From contig JASHRS010000231.1 in the NCBI GenBank assembly GCA_030037215.1, positions 1 through 50,232 of the forward strand: DNA of 50,232 nt, written 5' to 3'. Shown piece after piece: positions 6,614-15,868 of this stretch. How positions within the stretch are numbered: position 1 is the first letter of the stretch; every line of letters begins with the position of its first letter. The position numbers and the translations under genes were made by a program. The notes below the pieces were generated by a model. It saw only the letters and a program-made list of their open reading frames with translations. It did no database searches and was not told where the DNA came from. This stretch comes from Silvibacterium sp. (GTDB taxonomy: Bacteria; Acidobacteriota; Terriglobia; Terriglobales; Acidobacteriaceae).

Positions 6614-9415
6614 ATGGCTTCGATGCGGTCTTCCCGTCTGTGTCTTTCTATTTTCTCTACGGCCTTGTTTTTGTGTGTTTCCGTCGTCGCTTTCGGCGAT
6701 CCCGCGACCTTTGACCTGAACGGCCCAACCATTGAAGTGAAGGTGACGCGCGGCGGTCAGACACTGCCGATCACGCAGGTCCCGAACCTTGCGGTGGGAG
6801 ACAAGCTGTGGATTCGTCCGGATTTTCCAGATGACCAGGCGGTGCGTTATCTGCTGATTGCGGCGTTTTTGAACGGCTCGACGAATACCCCGCCGGAAAG
6901 ATGGTTTTACAAGGCGGATACATGGAACAAGAAGTTTGAGGGGTTGACGGTCACAGTTCCGCAGGGCGCGCAGCAGGTGCTGTTGTTTCTGGCTCCTGAG
7001 ACGGGTGGCGACTTCAAGACAGTGATGAGCGCGGTGCGCGGGCAGCCGGGGGCGTTTGTGCGCGCTTCGCAGGACCTGAACCAGGCGAGTTTGGACCGTT
7101 CGCGACTGGACACCTATCTGGATGCGGTGCGGAAGATCAATGCGACCGATCCGGAAAATCTGAAAGTAGTTTCTCCGCTGCTGGCACGCAGTCTGGCCAT
7201 CAAGCTCAATCCGGATTGCCTGACCATGGACAATAACGAGATTGCGCCGTGCCTGACCGACAAACAAGACAGCCTGGTGCTGAATGATGGGCACAGCACG
7301 TCGATTGTGAATGCGCTGACATCGGGTCCGGCCGGAGATCTGGCGATGCAGGCCAGCTATACGCCGCAGGCGAACTTCGGATACTACAGTCCCTATATTG
7401 CCTCGGCCATGGACATTGCGCGAATCCTGGATTCGTTCCATACGGCCGAGTACCAGTACATTCCTGCGCTGGCGGAACAGCGGGACGGCACACTGGCTCT
7501 GAAACTGAATGCACCGCCGTCGTTCCATAACCCGAAATCCGTGCTGGTGATTGCGCTGCCGGCAGTGGAAGCGGCGCAGCCTCCACCGTTGCACCCGGTA
7601 GATGAGAGCCAGGTATATTGCGCGCAGAAGACGACGCTGGCCTTGCCAGTGGACGGGGCTCCGCTGGTGTTCTCTACTGGCTACGCTCGAGACCTGACAC
7701 TACACCTGCAGGCCGCCGACGGTAAAAGCGTGGACCTGCCCTTGAAGTCGGATGCGGTGGAAGGCGGACTGTTGGTGGATACGAAGCCACTGGCGGGAAC
7801 GGTACTCGGCACGGATGTAAAGGCATCAATCCGAGGGTACTGGGGATTTGAGCCGTTTACCGGACCTGTAGTGCATCTGCAGGGCGCGCACCAGCAGACG
7901 TGGAAAATCGCCGAGGCAGATGAAAATACGCTGGTCGTGGGCCGCGACGACACGCTGCATCTGGAAGCAGACGACGCGAGCTGCGTAGAGGGAATTCAGT
8001 TCAGAGGCGCAGACGGCAAGGAGATCAAAGCCAACTGGAAGCTGGTGAAGCCGAACCAGGTGGAAGTGACGCTTCCGCTAAAGGACGCGCAGCCTGGCGC
8101 GATGACGCTGGTTGTGAATCAGGCCGGGCTGGAGAAGCCGGAGGATCTGTCAGTTCGCGCATTTGCCGAGGCTGGCCATCTTGAATCATTCACGGTGCAT
8201 GCCGGCGACCCTTACGGAACGATGGCCGGCACGCGGTTGGACGAGGTTGCCAGCCTGTCGATGAAAGGGATTGAGTTCAAGCCGGGAACACTGACGGCCA
8301 CGCAGGGAGCGGACCTGCTGCAGATGGAGACAACCGATACCAAGGCAGCGAGAGCATTGAAGGAGGGTGAGATACTTCCCGCCGTAGTAACGCTGCGCGA
8401 CGGACGCACTGTGGACCTGAAGGCGACGATTGACGCAGCGCGGCCTAGCGTGACGCTGATCAGTAAGAGCATTGAGGCGGACAGCGATACAGGGAACACC
8501 GCGGCAAGCAATAACATTCAACTCTCAGGGAAGAACGAGCTGCCACAGAATGCAACACTTCTATTCTCGCTGAAGGCGGTTACGCCGGAGCGTTTTTCGC
8601 GCGATGAGAAGATCGAGGTTGCCACGGATGACGGCTCGTACTCGACAATGCTGACACAGGCAAACGGTTTGACGCTGCAGGATGCGCACACCGCGGTGGC
8701 GACGCTGAATCCAGCGAAGGCGTTCGGCGCGTCGGCCTTCGGCCCGTTGCAATTTCGCGTGGTGACGGAGACGGACGTGAAGGGCGACTGGCAACCGCTG
8801 GCGACGCTGGTGCGGCTGCCGACTTTCCGGTCGCTGCAATGCAAACAGGCGGATGCCCCCTGCGAGCTGAAAGGCTCAGACCTGTTTCTGGTGGATTCGA
8901 TTGCGCTGAACCCGCAGTTTACAAATCCGGTGCAGGTTCCGGATGGATTTCCGGGCAATGCTCTCGAAGTGCCCCGTCCTGCGGATGGAGGCCAGCTTTA
9001 TGTAAAGCTGCGAGATGATCCTTCGACAGTGAATCTGGTAACGCTGGCGCCGCTGATGCCGAAAGAAAAGAAATCTGCGCAGGCGCAGGCGGCGCAGCCC
9101 AAGTTTCGTCCGGAGTATGTAAGCCCAGGTGACAATCCTGCCCCAGCCCCGGTAACACCGGCGCAGGAACAGACACCGGCACAGGGCCAGGCGCCAGCAC
9201 CAGTGGCGCAGCAGCCCGCTTCGGCAAACCCGGGGACGAATGTGCCACCGTCGCCTCCGGCTTCGTCAGCCGCAGCCCCAGCTTCAGGAACGGCGCAGAC
9301 TTCCGGATCAACGGCATCTTCACCGCACCCGCAGGCAGAGGAGGCTGCTCCGTCCGCCGCGTCCGCGGCTTCGAGCCAGAAGCCTGCTCCAGCGCCGCCA
9401 TCGAGTCAATTCTGA
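6614..9415 (+). CDS. Large exported protein of unknown function with Pro/Ala/Gln-rich tail
   Basis: A 933-residue protein that I do not recognise. An N-terminal signal peptide (about residues 1-28, cleavage near AFG-DP) sends it out of the cytoplasm. Residues about 30-850 look like a series of beta-sandwich units: short alternating hydrophobic strands, many Thr/Val/Asp, and repeated phrases such as GKSVDLPL, GKEIKANW and GRTVDLKA. The last 85 or so residues are low-complexity Pro-Ala-Gln-Ser, a wall-spanning or flexible linker type. There are a few isolated cysteines and no catalytic motif. The likely start is the ATG at 6614; an alternative is 6623. It stands between paoC (210-base gap) and treZ (29-base gap), so it may be co-transcribed with treZ. 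Confidence 0.8.
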   Translation: MASMRSSRLCLSIFSTALFLCVSVVAFGDPATFDLNGPTIEVKVTRGGQTLPITQVPNLAVGDKLWIRPDFPDDQAVRYLLIAAFLNGSTNTPPERWFYKADTWNKKFEGLTVTVPQGAQQVLLFLAPETGGDFKTVMSAVRGQPGAFVRASQDLNQASLDRSRLDTYLDAVRKINATDPENLKVVSPLLARSLAIKLNPDCLTMDNNEIAPCLTDKQDSLVLNDGHSTSIVNALTSGPAGDLAMQASYTPQANFGYYSPYIASAMDIARILDSFHTAEYQYIPALAEQRDGTLALKLNAPPSFHNPKSVLVIALPAVEAAQPPPLHPVDESQVYCAQKTTLALPVDGAPLVFSTGYARDLTLHLQAADGKSVDLPLKSDAVEGGLLVDTKPLAGTVLGTDVKASIRGYWGFEPFTGPVVHLQGAHQQTWKIAEADENTLVVGRDDTLHLEADDASCVEGIQFRGADGKEIKANWKLVKPNQVEVTLPLKDAQPGAMTLVVNQAGLEKPEDLSVRAFAEAGHLESFTVHAGDPYGTMAGTRLDEVASLSMKGIEFKPGTLTATQGADLLQMETTDTKAARALKEGEILPAVVTLRDGRTVDLKATIDAARPSVTLISKSIEADSDTGNTAASNNIQLSGKNELPQNATLLFSLKAVTPERFSRDEKIEVATDDGSYSTMLTQANGLTLQDAHTAVATLNPAKAFGASAFGPLQFRVVTETDVKGDWQPLATLVRLPTFRSLQCKQADAPCELKGSDLFLVDSIALNPQFTNPVQVPDGFPGNALEVPRPADGGQLYVKLRDDPSTVNLVTLAPLMPKEKKSAQAQAAQPKFRPEYVSPGDNPAPAPVTPAQEQTPAQGQAPAPVAQQPASANPGTNVPPSPPASSAAAPASGTAQTSGSTASSPHPQAEEAAPSAASAASSQKPAPAPPSSQF

Positions 9416-9444
9416 GCTGTTGAATTTCCTTTAAGGGTCGAATA

Positions 9445-11163
9445 ATGCACCGGTTTCGCGTATGGGCACCGGCAGCGAGGCGCCTTGATGTGAAAATCGG
9501 CGAACGCGCGTGGCCAATGGAGCAGTGCGGCGGCGGATGGTGGAAGACTGCGATCGATGCGGCAGGGCCGGAGACAGATTACGGGTTCATCGTGAATGGC
9601 GATGGCGTCGTGCTGCCCGATCCGCAGTCGCTGTGGCAGCCGCATGGCGTGCATGGATTGTCGAGGGTGTTGGACCACACTGCTTTTGCGTGGACCGATG
9701 GCAAGTGGCGCGCGCCCGAGCTGAAGAATGCGGTGATCTATGAGCTGCATGTGGGCACGTTTACACCTGAAGGCACGTTTGCAGCAGCAGAAGAGAAGCT
9801 CGATTATCTGAAAACGCTGGGCGTGACACATTTGGAACTGATGCCGGTTGCGTCGTTTCCCGGGGAACGTGGATGGGGTTATGACGGCGTGGACTTGTTC
9901 GCTCCGCAGGAGTCATATGGCGGGCCGGATGCGTTGAAGCATTTCGTGAACACGGCGCACGCGCAGGGACTGGCCGTGCTGCTGGATGTTGTCTACAACC
10001 ATCTTGGGCCGGCGGGGAATTACCTGGCACACTTCGGGCTGTACTTTACAGCTAGCCACCACACTCCGTGGGGCGACGCGGTGAATCTTGAAGACGCGGG
10101 AAGCGATGAGGTGCGGCGGTTCTTCATCGACAACGCGAAGATGTGGCTGCGCGATTATCACTTCGATGGGTTAAGGCTGGATGCGGTGCATGCCTATGTG
10201 GACCGCTCGGCAGTGCACTTCATGGAGCAGCTTGCAGCGGAGGCGCGCGAGCTGGAGCGCGAGACGGGCAGGAGTTACGCTGTGATTGCCGAGAGCGACC
10301 TAAACGATCCGCGCGTAGTGACGGACCGCGAACGCGGTGGCTACGGGATGGATGCGCAGTGGAGCGACGACTTTCATCATGCGCTGATTGCGCTGCTGAC
10401 GAATGATCGCGCCGGATACTACGCGGATTTCGGACGGATGGCCCATGTGGCGAAAGCTCTGCGCGAGGTGTTTGTGCTGGACGGGGGGTATTCGACGTAT
10501 CGAGGACGCGGGCACGGCAGGCCGGCAAAGGGATTGCCGCCGTGTAGGTTTCTGGGATATGCACAGAACCATGACCAGGTTGGAAATCGCATCAAGGGTG
10601 AGCGGCTGAGCGCGCTGGCAACGTCGGGACGCGTAAAGATTGCGGCTGCGCTGGTGATGACAGCCCCATTTATCCCGCTGATTTTTCAGGGCGAGGAATG
10701 GGCAGCGTCTTCTCCGTTTTTGTTCTTCACTCATCATGAGAAAGAGCTGGGAAAGCTGGTTTTTGAGGGGCGCAAGCGGGAGTTTGCTGCGTTTGGGTGG
10801 AAGCCGGAAGAGATCCCCGACCCGCAGGATGAGCGGACATTTGCGCGATCGAAGCTGAAATGGGATGAGATTGTAGAGCCGGAGCACACGGGCATGCTGG
10901 GGTGGTATCGCGAACTGATTGCGCTGCGCCGGTCGGAGCCGGACTTTGTGAATGGCGATATTGCCGTGAATTTCAGCGAAGAAGAATGCTGGCTGATGAT
11001 GCGGCGAGGGCGCTTCCTGATCGTGTTCAGCGTGGCTTCAGATGAGGTGAAGCTGCCTGTTCCCGAGAGCGCGGAGATAGTGCTGCGCTCCTCCGATGAA
11101 GTCAATGTGGAGGGCAGCAGACTGACACTGGTTCCCGATTCAGTTGCAGTGCTGCGGACATGA
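9445..11163 (+). CDS. treZ: Malto-oligosyltrehalose trehalohydrolase
   Basis: GH13 enzyme that cleaves maltooligosyl-trehalose to release trehalose, the second step of the TreY/TreZ pathway in the cytoplasm. The 572 residues are typical length. An N-terminal isoamylase-like domain (about 1-90) precedes the (beta/alpha)8 barrel. Motifs seen: DVVYNHLG near 181, LRLDAVHA with nucleophile D246, VIAESD with acid/base E283, and NHDQVGNR near 375, then a C-terminal beta domain. The start at 9445 is preceded by AAGGG. The usual partner treY (maltooligosyl trehalose synthase) is not adjacent; the next gene, 130 bases on, is a permease. Confidence 0.93.
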   Translation: MHRFRVWAPAARRLDVKIGERAWPMEQCGGGWWKTAIDAAGPETDYGFIVNGDGVVLPDPQSLWQPHGVHGLSRVLDHTAFAWTDGKWRAPELKNAVIYELHVGTFTPEGTFAAAEEKLDYLKTLGVTHLELMPVASFPGERGWGYDGVDLFAPQESYGGPDALKHFVNTAHAQGLAVLLDVVYNHLGPAGNYLAHFGLYFTASHHTPWGDAVNLEDAGSDEVRRFFIDNAKMWLRDYHFDGLRLDAVHAYVDRSAVHFMEQLAAEARELERETGRSYAVIAESDLNDPRVVTDRERGGYGMDAQWSDDFHHALIALLTNDRAGYYADFGRMAHVAKALREVFVLDGGYSTYRGRGHGRPAKGLPPCRFLGYAQNHDQVGNRIKGERLSALATSGRVKIAAALVMTAPFIPLIFQGEEWAASSPFLFFTHHEKELGKLVFEGRKREFAAFGWKPEEIPDPQDERTFARSKLKWDEIVEPEHTGMLGWYRELIALRRSEPDFVNGDIAVNFSEEECWLMMRRGRFLIVFSVASDEVKLPVPESAEIVLRSSDEVNVEGSRLTLVPDSVAVLRT

Positions 11164-11293
11164 TGCGTTCACTTTGCGGCGGATAAGGCTGCCAAATTTT
11201 TCTGATAATGGATAAGACACGCGCATGATGCGGTGTGAATTTTTGCCTTCGTTGATGCCGGTAGTGTGCGGCGGGAATGTACTCTGTTAGGGC

Positions 11294-12130
11294 ATGAATA
11301 CGGCAGAGTTCTCAGGCGTTATTTTTGTAAGCTCTGTGCTGGCAGGCCTTTTGGGGGCATTGACGGGGCTGGGCGGCGGCGTGGTGATTGTTCCACTGCT
11401 TACGCTGCTATTCCATGTGGATATCCGCTATGCGATAGGAGCCTCACTGGTGTCGGTAATCGCGACATCATCGGGTGCGGCTGCGGCCTATGTGCGCGAA
11501 GGGTACTCGAACATTCGCATCGGAATGTTTCTAGAGATTGCGACGACGCTGGGCGCGATTTTTGGGGCCTATCTGACAGCGCGTGTTTCGACGCACGCCA
11601 TCGGGATCGTGTTCGGATTGGTGCTACTGTATTCGGCTGCGGCGTCGCTCAAGAAAAAGCACACGCTATCGGGGACGTCCAGAACCGGTATGCTGGCTGA
11701 GCGATTGCGGCTGAAGGGAAGTTTTCCGGGCATGGACGGCCCCGAGGAATACGTCGCGCAGCGCGTGCCGGCAGGTTTCGGATTGATGTTCACTGCTGGG
11801 ACGCTCTCCGGATTGCTGGGCATCGGATCGGGTGCGGTGAAGGTGCTGGCGATGGACCAGGCGATGGGACTGCCATTCAAGGTTTCGACAACAACCTCTA
11901 ACTTCATGATCGGCGTGACGGCGGCGGCGAGCGCGGGAATTTATCTCAGCCGCGGTTACATTTCGCCAGGGCTGGCGATGCCGGTGATGCTGGGCGTGCT
12001 GGCCGGGTCGCTGACGGGCGCGAAGCTTCTGGTCCATGCCAATGTGAGGACGTTGCGGATGGTGTTTGCTCTGGTGATTGTGGCGCTCGGGATCGAGATG
12101 ATTGTGAACAGCATTACGGGGAGGCTGTAA
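11294..12130 (+). CDS. TSUP (TauE/SafE) family membrane permease
   Basis: A 278-residue inner-membrane protein of the TauE/SafE family, whose members move sulfite, sulfoacetate or other organosulfur anions. The two family half-repeats are visible: GLLGALTGLGGGVVIVPLL at about 18-37 and GTLSGLLGIGSGAVKVLAM near 168-187. Each lies in a hydrophobic helix pair, with further membrane segments between and after. Its stop codon overlaps the start of the DUF1634 gene (TAATG), so the two are translationally coupled. This pair is common in bacteria, and the small protein is presumed to be an accessory subunit. The substrate is not evident. Confidence 0.88.
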   Translation: MNTAEFSGVIFVSSVLAGLLGALTGLGGGVVIVPLLTLLFHVDIRYAIGASLVSVIATSSGAAAAYVREGYSNIRIGMFLEIATTLGAIFGAYLTARVSTHAIGIVFGLVLLYSAAASLKKKHTLSGTSRTGMLAERLRLKGSFPGMDGPEEYVAQRVPAGFGLMFTAGTLSGLLGIGSGAVKVLAMDQAMGLPFKVSTTTSNFMIGVTAAASAGIYLSRGYISPGLAMPVMLGVLAGSLTGAKLLVHANVRTLRMVFALVIVALGIEMIVNSITGRL

Positions 12131-12504
12131 TGCAATTAACGGACGAACGACTTGAGATTGCGATTGGCCGTATGTTGCAAACCGGAGTTCTGCTGGCAGC
12201 CGCTGTGGTGCTGATTGGCGGTGTGATGTATCTGCTGCATGCTCCGGCGGGTCCGCGGCCAGATTACAGCCACTTTCATAGCGTAGCGGAGAGTCTGCGA
12301 ACGCCGGGAGGTATTTGGCATGGCGTGCTGCATGGCGATGCAGAAAGCATGATTCAGTTTGGATTGCTGCTGCTGATTGCGACGCCGGTCTTTCGGGTGG
12401 TTGTGGCTGGCGTGGGATTTGCCGTCGAACGCGACCAACTGTACGTGTGGGTGAGCGTCGCTGTGTTTGCCGTGCTGCTCTACAGCCTGTGGCACATCGG
12501 CTAA
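12130..12504 (+). CDS. DUF1634 membrane protein, partner of the TSUP permease
   Basis: A 124-residue protein with three predicted membrane helices, at about 16-36, 75-95 and 102-122. Cytoplasmic N-terminal residues LTDERLEIAIGRMLQTGV match the DUF1634 start. Its ATG overlaps the TAA of the permease gene, indicating coupled translation and a joint role. The family has no established biochemical function; association with TauE/SafE permeases is the main clue. It converges with the CRTAC1 gene 19 bases away. Confidence 0.85.
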   Translation: MQLTDERLEIAIGRMLQTGVLLAAAVVLIGGVMYLLHAPAGPRPDYSHFHSVAESLRTPGGIWHGVLHGDAESMIQFGLLLLIATPVFRVVVAGVGFAVERDQLYVWVSVAVFAVLLYSLWHIG

Positions 12505-12523
12505 GGATTCAGCCAGTCATCAT

Positions 12524-14362
12524 TTATTTCTTTGCATCACATGCGGTGCAGAGCACACCGGTGATGCCTTTGCCCTGCGTAATGGTGAAGATGCGGTCGA
12601 CCGCGGGCAGCTTGATAGTTTCGACATCGCCGCCGGGCCAGTGAATTTCGAGCTTGTCTACCGTGATCGCGTCCCCCAGGCCGAAGTGGACGCGCTGGTC
12701 GTTCGAAGACATGTAACTGCCTCCGCTGAGCACGTCACCGCGCTGGCGCATGCCGTTGGCGGTTAGGTAGACGACGGCTCCGATGGCATCGCGCGGGCCT
12801 TTTGGTCCGCCGATGAGTTTCAGCTCAACCCAGTGGTGATGGTCGGAGTTTACATTGCGGAGCAGGACGGCATGGCCGTCGAGCGGATTGATGACAACGT
12901 CAATTTTTCCGTCGTTGAAGAGATCCCCGAAGGCCGCGCCGCGAGCGGGTATAACGTCAGCCAGGCCAGTATTTTCCACGGGTGGAACGAGAGTGAACTT
13001 TTTGCCCTGATCGTTGTGGAAGAGCAAAGGGCGCTCGGCGAAGCTTGTTCCCCAGTCATGCTGGTCGACGCCGGGATAAACGTGTCCATTGACCATGAAG
13101 AGGTCTTTCCAGCCGTCGTTGTCGTAGTCGATGAAGGCCGTGCCCCAACCAAGGAAAGGAATGGTGTCTTGTGCAAGGCCCACGTGATAGCTGACATCTG
13201 AGAAGTTGGCCTGGCCATCGTTGTGGTAGAGAACGTTGTAGTCATCGGAGAAGTCGGTGACGAACAGATCGTCCCAGCCGTCGTTGTCATAGTCGCCTAC
13301 GGCCAATCCCATAGATGCGATTTCGCGCCCGTCCTCATTGAGCGCAAAGCCTGAGGCGTAGCTGTCGTCTTCGAAGGTTCCGTTGCCCTTGTTGATGTAG
13401 AGATAGTTGGGCGTCGAGTCGTCGGCGACGGCGAGATCGACTTTGCCGTCGTTGTTGAGGTCGACGAAGACACTGGAGAATCCGTAATACTTGTTCGGAT
13501 CATTGACGCCTGCTTTGACGCTGACATCGGTAAAAGTCCCGTCGCCATTGTTATGGAAGAGATGGTCAGGTTCGCCTTCAAGGCCACGCGGGCCGCACAT
13601 GACGGGAATACCGCGAAAGGCGCATTGCACGTAGCCGACTGTCTTTGATCCGGGGACGGGCGGACTGTTCATGTCGTAGTGAATGTAGCCCGGAACAAAG
13701 AGATCGAGCCGCCCGTCTCCGTCATAGTCGCCGAAGGTTGCCCCAGTGGACCAGTTGCCAAGCGTGACTCCGGCCTTTTCTGCAACGTCGGTGAAGGTTC
13801 CGTCGTGATTGTTGCGGTAGAGGCGGTTTTTGCCGTAGTTGGTGACATAGAGATCGGGCCAGCCATCGTTGTTGTAGTCGCCAACGGCGCAGCCAAAGCC
13901 CCAGCGGTCATTGGTGACGCCGGCCTTTTCGGAAACGTCGGTGAAGGTTCCATCGTGATTGTTGTGGAAGAGCGCAGCGTGCGGCGGGGTGGTCTTGCCG
14001 GTGAGGGCGTCATAGGTCGATCCGTTGACCAGATAGATGTCGAGCCAGCCGTCATTGTCGTAGTCGAGAAGGCAGACGCCGGAGCCGTTGGCCTCAATGA
14101 TGAACTGCTTTTCGGGAGTTCCCATGACATGTGTCCAGGAGGCGAGGCCAGACGATTTCGAGATGTCCTCAAAGACAATGGGGCCGGATTTGACGAAGCC
14201 TCCGGCGGTGATGGGGCGGTTTTCGGCGTCGTGAACCGCAGGGTGCTCGCCGCCGGTGGAGCTGCCGCTTCCGCCCATGGGCTGCTGAGATTGCTGTGCA
14301 TGAGAGGTAAGTGTTAGGGCGGCTGCCAGGAAGGTGGCCGCGAGGCGATAGTGATTGAACAA
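12524..14362 (-). CDS. Exported FG-GAP/VCBS repeat protein with ASPIC/UnbV C-terminus (CRTAC1 family)
   Basis: A secreted beta-propeller protein of 612 residues. The start is a TTG at 14362, chosen because GGAG (14374-14371) lies eight bases upstream and translation then opens directly with a signal peptide (LFNHYRLAATFLAAALTL..., cleavage near SHA-QQ). The frame itself opens 17 codons earlier. At least seven FG-GAP-like calcium-binding repeats follow, each with D-x-D/N-x-D-G-W-x-D (for example DYDNDGWLDIY, DYNNDGWPDLY, DYDGDGRLDLF, DLNNDGKVDLA). The ASPIC/UnbV domain closes the protein: GAVVYLTANGMRQRGDVLSGGSYMSS is split by its Q-R-V-H-F-G-L-G and I-H-W-P-G-G motifs. The family is abundant in acidobacteria and probably binds extracellular ligands; no enzymatic role is proven. 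Confidence 0.92.
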   Translation of the reverse strand: MFNHYRLAATFLAAALTLTSHAQQSQQPMGGSGSSTGGEHPAVHDAENRPITAGGFVKSGPIVFEDISKSSGLASWTHVMGTPEKQFIIEANGSGVCLLDYDNDGWLDIYLVNGSTYDALTGKTTPPHAALFHNNHDGTFTDVSEKAGVTNDRWGFGCAVGDYNNDGWPDLYVTNYGKNRLYRNNHDGTFTDVAEKAGVTLGNWSTGATFGDYDGDGRLDLFVPGYIHYDMNSPPVPGSKTVGYVQCAFRGIPVMCGPRGLEGEPDHLFHNNGDGTFTDVSVKAGVNDPNKYYGFSSVFVDLNNDGKVDLAVADDSTPNYLYINKGNGTFEDDSYASGFALNEDGREIASMGLAVGDYDNDGWDDLFVTDFSDDYNVLYHNDGQANFSDVSYHVGLAQDTIPFLGWGTAFIDYDNDGWKDLFMVNGHVYPGVDQHDWGTSFAERPLLFHNDQGKKFTLVPPVENTGLADVIPARGAAFGDLFNDGKIDVVINPLDGHAVLLRNVNSDHHHWVELKLIGGPKGPRDAIGAVVYLTANGMRQRGDVLSGGSYMSSNDQRVHFGLGDAITVDKLEIHWPGGDVETIKLPAVDRIFTITQGKGITGVLCTACDAKK

Positions 14363-14483
14363 CCGCAAATCTCCTGCGCAGGGGTACGGGGTGAGGATAG
14401 CAGAATGGATCATACTTTTGGTGTATGCGCCATGAGAGTAGTTTCCGGACCTGCCAGGTTGGGGGAAGGACGTTTCTCCGCGA

Positions 14484-14492
14484 TGCTATACT
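14484..14492 (+). promoter_or_regulatory. Extended -10 promoter (TGCTATACT) for the GDSL gene
   Basis: TG-n-TATACT lies 43 bases before the GDSL hydrolase start. An extended -10 explains the lack of a good -35 box at 17 bases. A similar TGATATACT stands before the lipoprotein gene at 25250. Confidence 0.5.
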
Positions 14493-14535
14493 GGCTCCGC
14501 CTTAGAAAACCGATTTATTTGAGGGAATTAAGAGA

Positions 14536-15786
14536 ATGAAGGCTGTGCGCTTCGGCCTGAGATTAGCTTTGTTTTTGCTGGCGGCGCTTTCCTTGACCAG
14601 CCCGGGAACTGCGCAGACGACTTCCGAGACATGGGTGGGGAGCTGGGCGGCGGCGCAGCAGATTCCAGAGCCGCAGAATTCTCTTTCACCGGCTGACATG
14701 ACCGACATGACCATGCGCGAGATTGTTCATCTGTCGATTGGCGGAACAACTCTGAGGGTGCATCTGTCGAATGCCTTTGGAACTGGGCCGCTGCACTTTA
14801 CGTCGGTGCATATCGCGCGTCCGCTTTCACCGGCTTCGGCGACCATCGATCCTGCGTCGGACCGTGCACTGACTTTTTCCGGCAAGAGCGATGTGACAGT
14901 CCCGGCAGGTGCAGAGTACATCTCTGACCCGATCGCGTATCCGGTGACCGCGTTGTCGAATCTTGCAGTGATGTTTCATCTGGACGAGGCTCCGGCGCAG
15001 GAGACTGGGCATCCGGGGTCACGGTCGACAACGTATTACATGCATGGCGACGCGGTCTCGTCAGCGGATATGGCGGGCGCGAAGACTGTCGATCACTGGT
15101 ATCAGATTTCTGGCATCGATGTGGAGGCGCCGGCGGATGCGGCTTCTGTCATAGCACTTGGCGACTCGATTACAGATGGACACGCATCGACGACGAACGG
15201 CAATGACCGCTGGACAGACGTGCTGGCGGAGCGCCTGCAAGGCTCGGCGGCAACTCGGGATGTCGGTGTATTGAATGTTGGGATTGGTGGAAATCATTTG
15301 CTGATCGACGGTCTGGGGCCGAACGTGCTGGCCCGTTTTGATCGCGATGTATTGGCACAGGCAGGCGTGCGCTGGCTGATTGTATTTGAGGGCGTGAATG
15401 ACCTGGGCGGCCTGACGCGCGAGGGTGAAGTTTCAGCCGCGGAGCACGCGCAGCTGGTGGAGCGCATTCTCGGCGTATTTCAGCAGATCGTCATGCGCGC
15501 TCATGCGCATGGAATTCGCGTAATTGGCGCGACGATTACGCCATATATGGGATCGGGTTACTACCATCCAGGCCCTGCGAATGAAGCAGACCGGCAGACG
15601 ATCAACGCGTGGATTCGCGCACCGGGACATTTTGATGCGGTTCTGGATTTCGACAAGACGGTGCGCGACCCGAATCAGCCTGACCGGTTATTGCCTGCTT
15701 ACGACTGCGGAGATCATCTGCATCCCGGACCTGCCGGATACCGTGCCATGGGCGAAGCGGTTCCGCTGTCGTTATTTGCGCGATGA
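14536..15786 (+). CDS. Secreted SGNH/GDSL-type esterase/lipase
   Basis: A 416-residue exported hydrolase. A signal peptide ends near GTA-QT (residue 26). Residues about 30-195 form a beta-rich N-terminal domain of the kind found before some acidobacterial SGNH hydrolases. Residues 200-416 are the SGNH domain: block I ALGDSITDGH with nucleophile S211, block II Gly in NVGIGGNH, block III GVNDLGG, and block V CGDHLHPGPAG with D393 and H396. All four catalytic residues are present, so it should be active on esters of sugars or lipids. The start has an AAGAG site and an extended -10 promoter upstream. The LacI gene follows 82 bases downstream. Confidence 0.9.
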   Translation: MKAVRFGLRLALFLLAALSLTSPGTAQTTSETWVGSWAAAQQIPEPQNSLSPADMTDMTMREIVHLSIGGTTLRVHLSNAFGTGPLHFTSVHIARPLSPASATIDPASDRALTFSGKSDVTVPAGAEYISDPIAYPVTALSNLAVMFHLDEAPAQETGHPGSRSTTYYMHGDAVSSADMAGAKTVDHWYQISGIDVEAPADAASVIALGDSITDGHASTTNGNDRWTDVLAERLQGSAATRDVGVLNVGIGGNHLLIDGLGPNVLARFDRDVLAQAGVRWLIVFEGVNDLGGLTREGEVSAAEHAQLVERILGVFQQIVMRAHAHGIRVIGATITPYMGSGYYHPGPANEADRQTINAWIRAPGHFDAVLDFDKTVRDPNQPDRLLPAYDCGDHLHPGPAGYRAMGEAVPLSLFAR

Positions 15787-15810
15787 ACTCAGCATACTTT
15801 TGTCGCAGCG

Positions 15811-15816
15811 TATACT
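15811..15816 (+). promoter_or_regulatory. Possible -10 box (TATACT) for the LacI-type regulator
   Basis: TATACT sits 52 bases before the regulator ATG, in the gap after the GDSL gene. No convincing -35 hexamer is at 16-18 bases. A CATACT 18 bases further up repeats the motif, so the pair might instead be an operator. Confidence 0.3.
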
Positions 15817-15868
15817 ACATTTCCACGACCAGGAAGTGCCTGTTGTTTGCAGATGTCACCACAAGCTT

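Noticed and set aside
12833-13201. Plus-strand ORFs inside the CRTAC1 gene
   Set aside because: They are antisense shadows produced by the Asp/Gly-rich repeat codons of the real gene.
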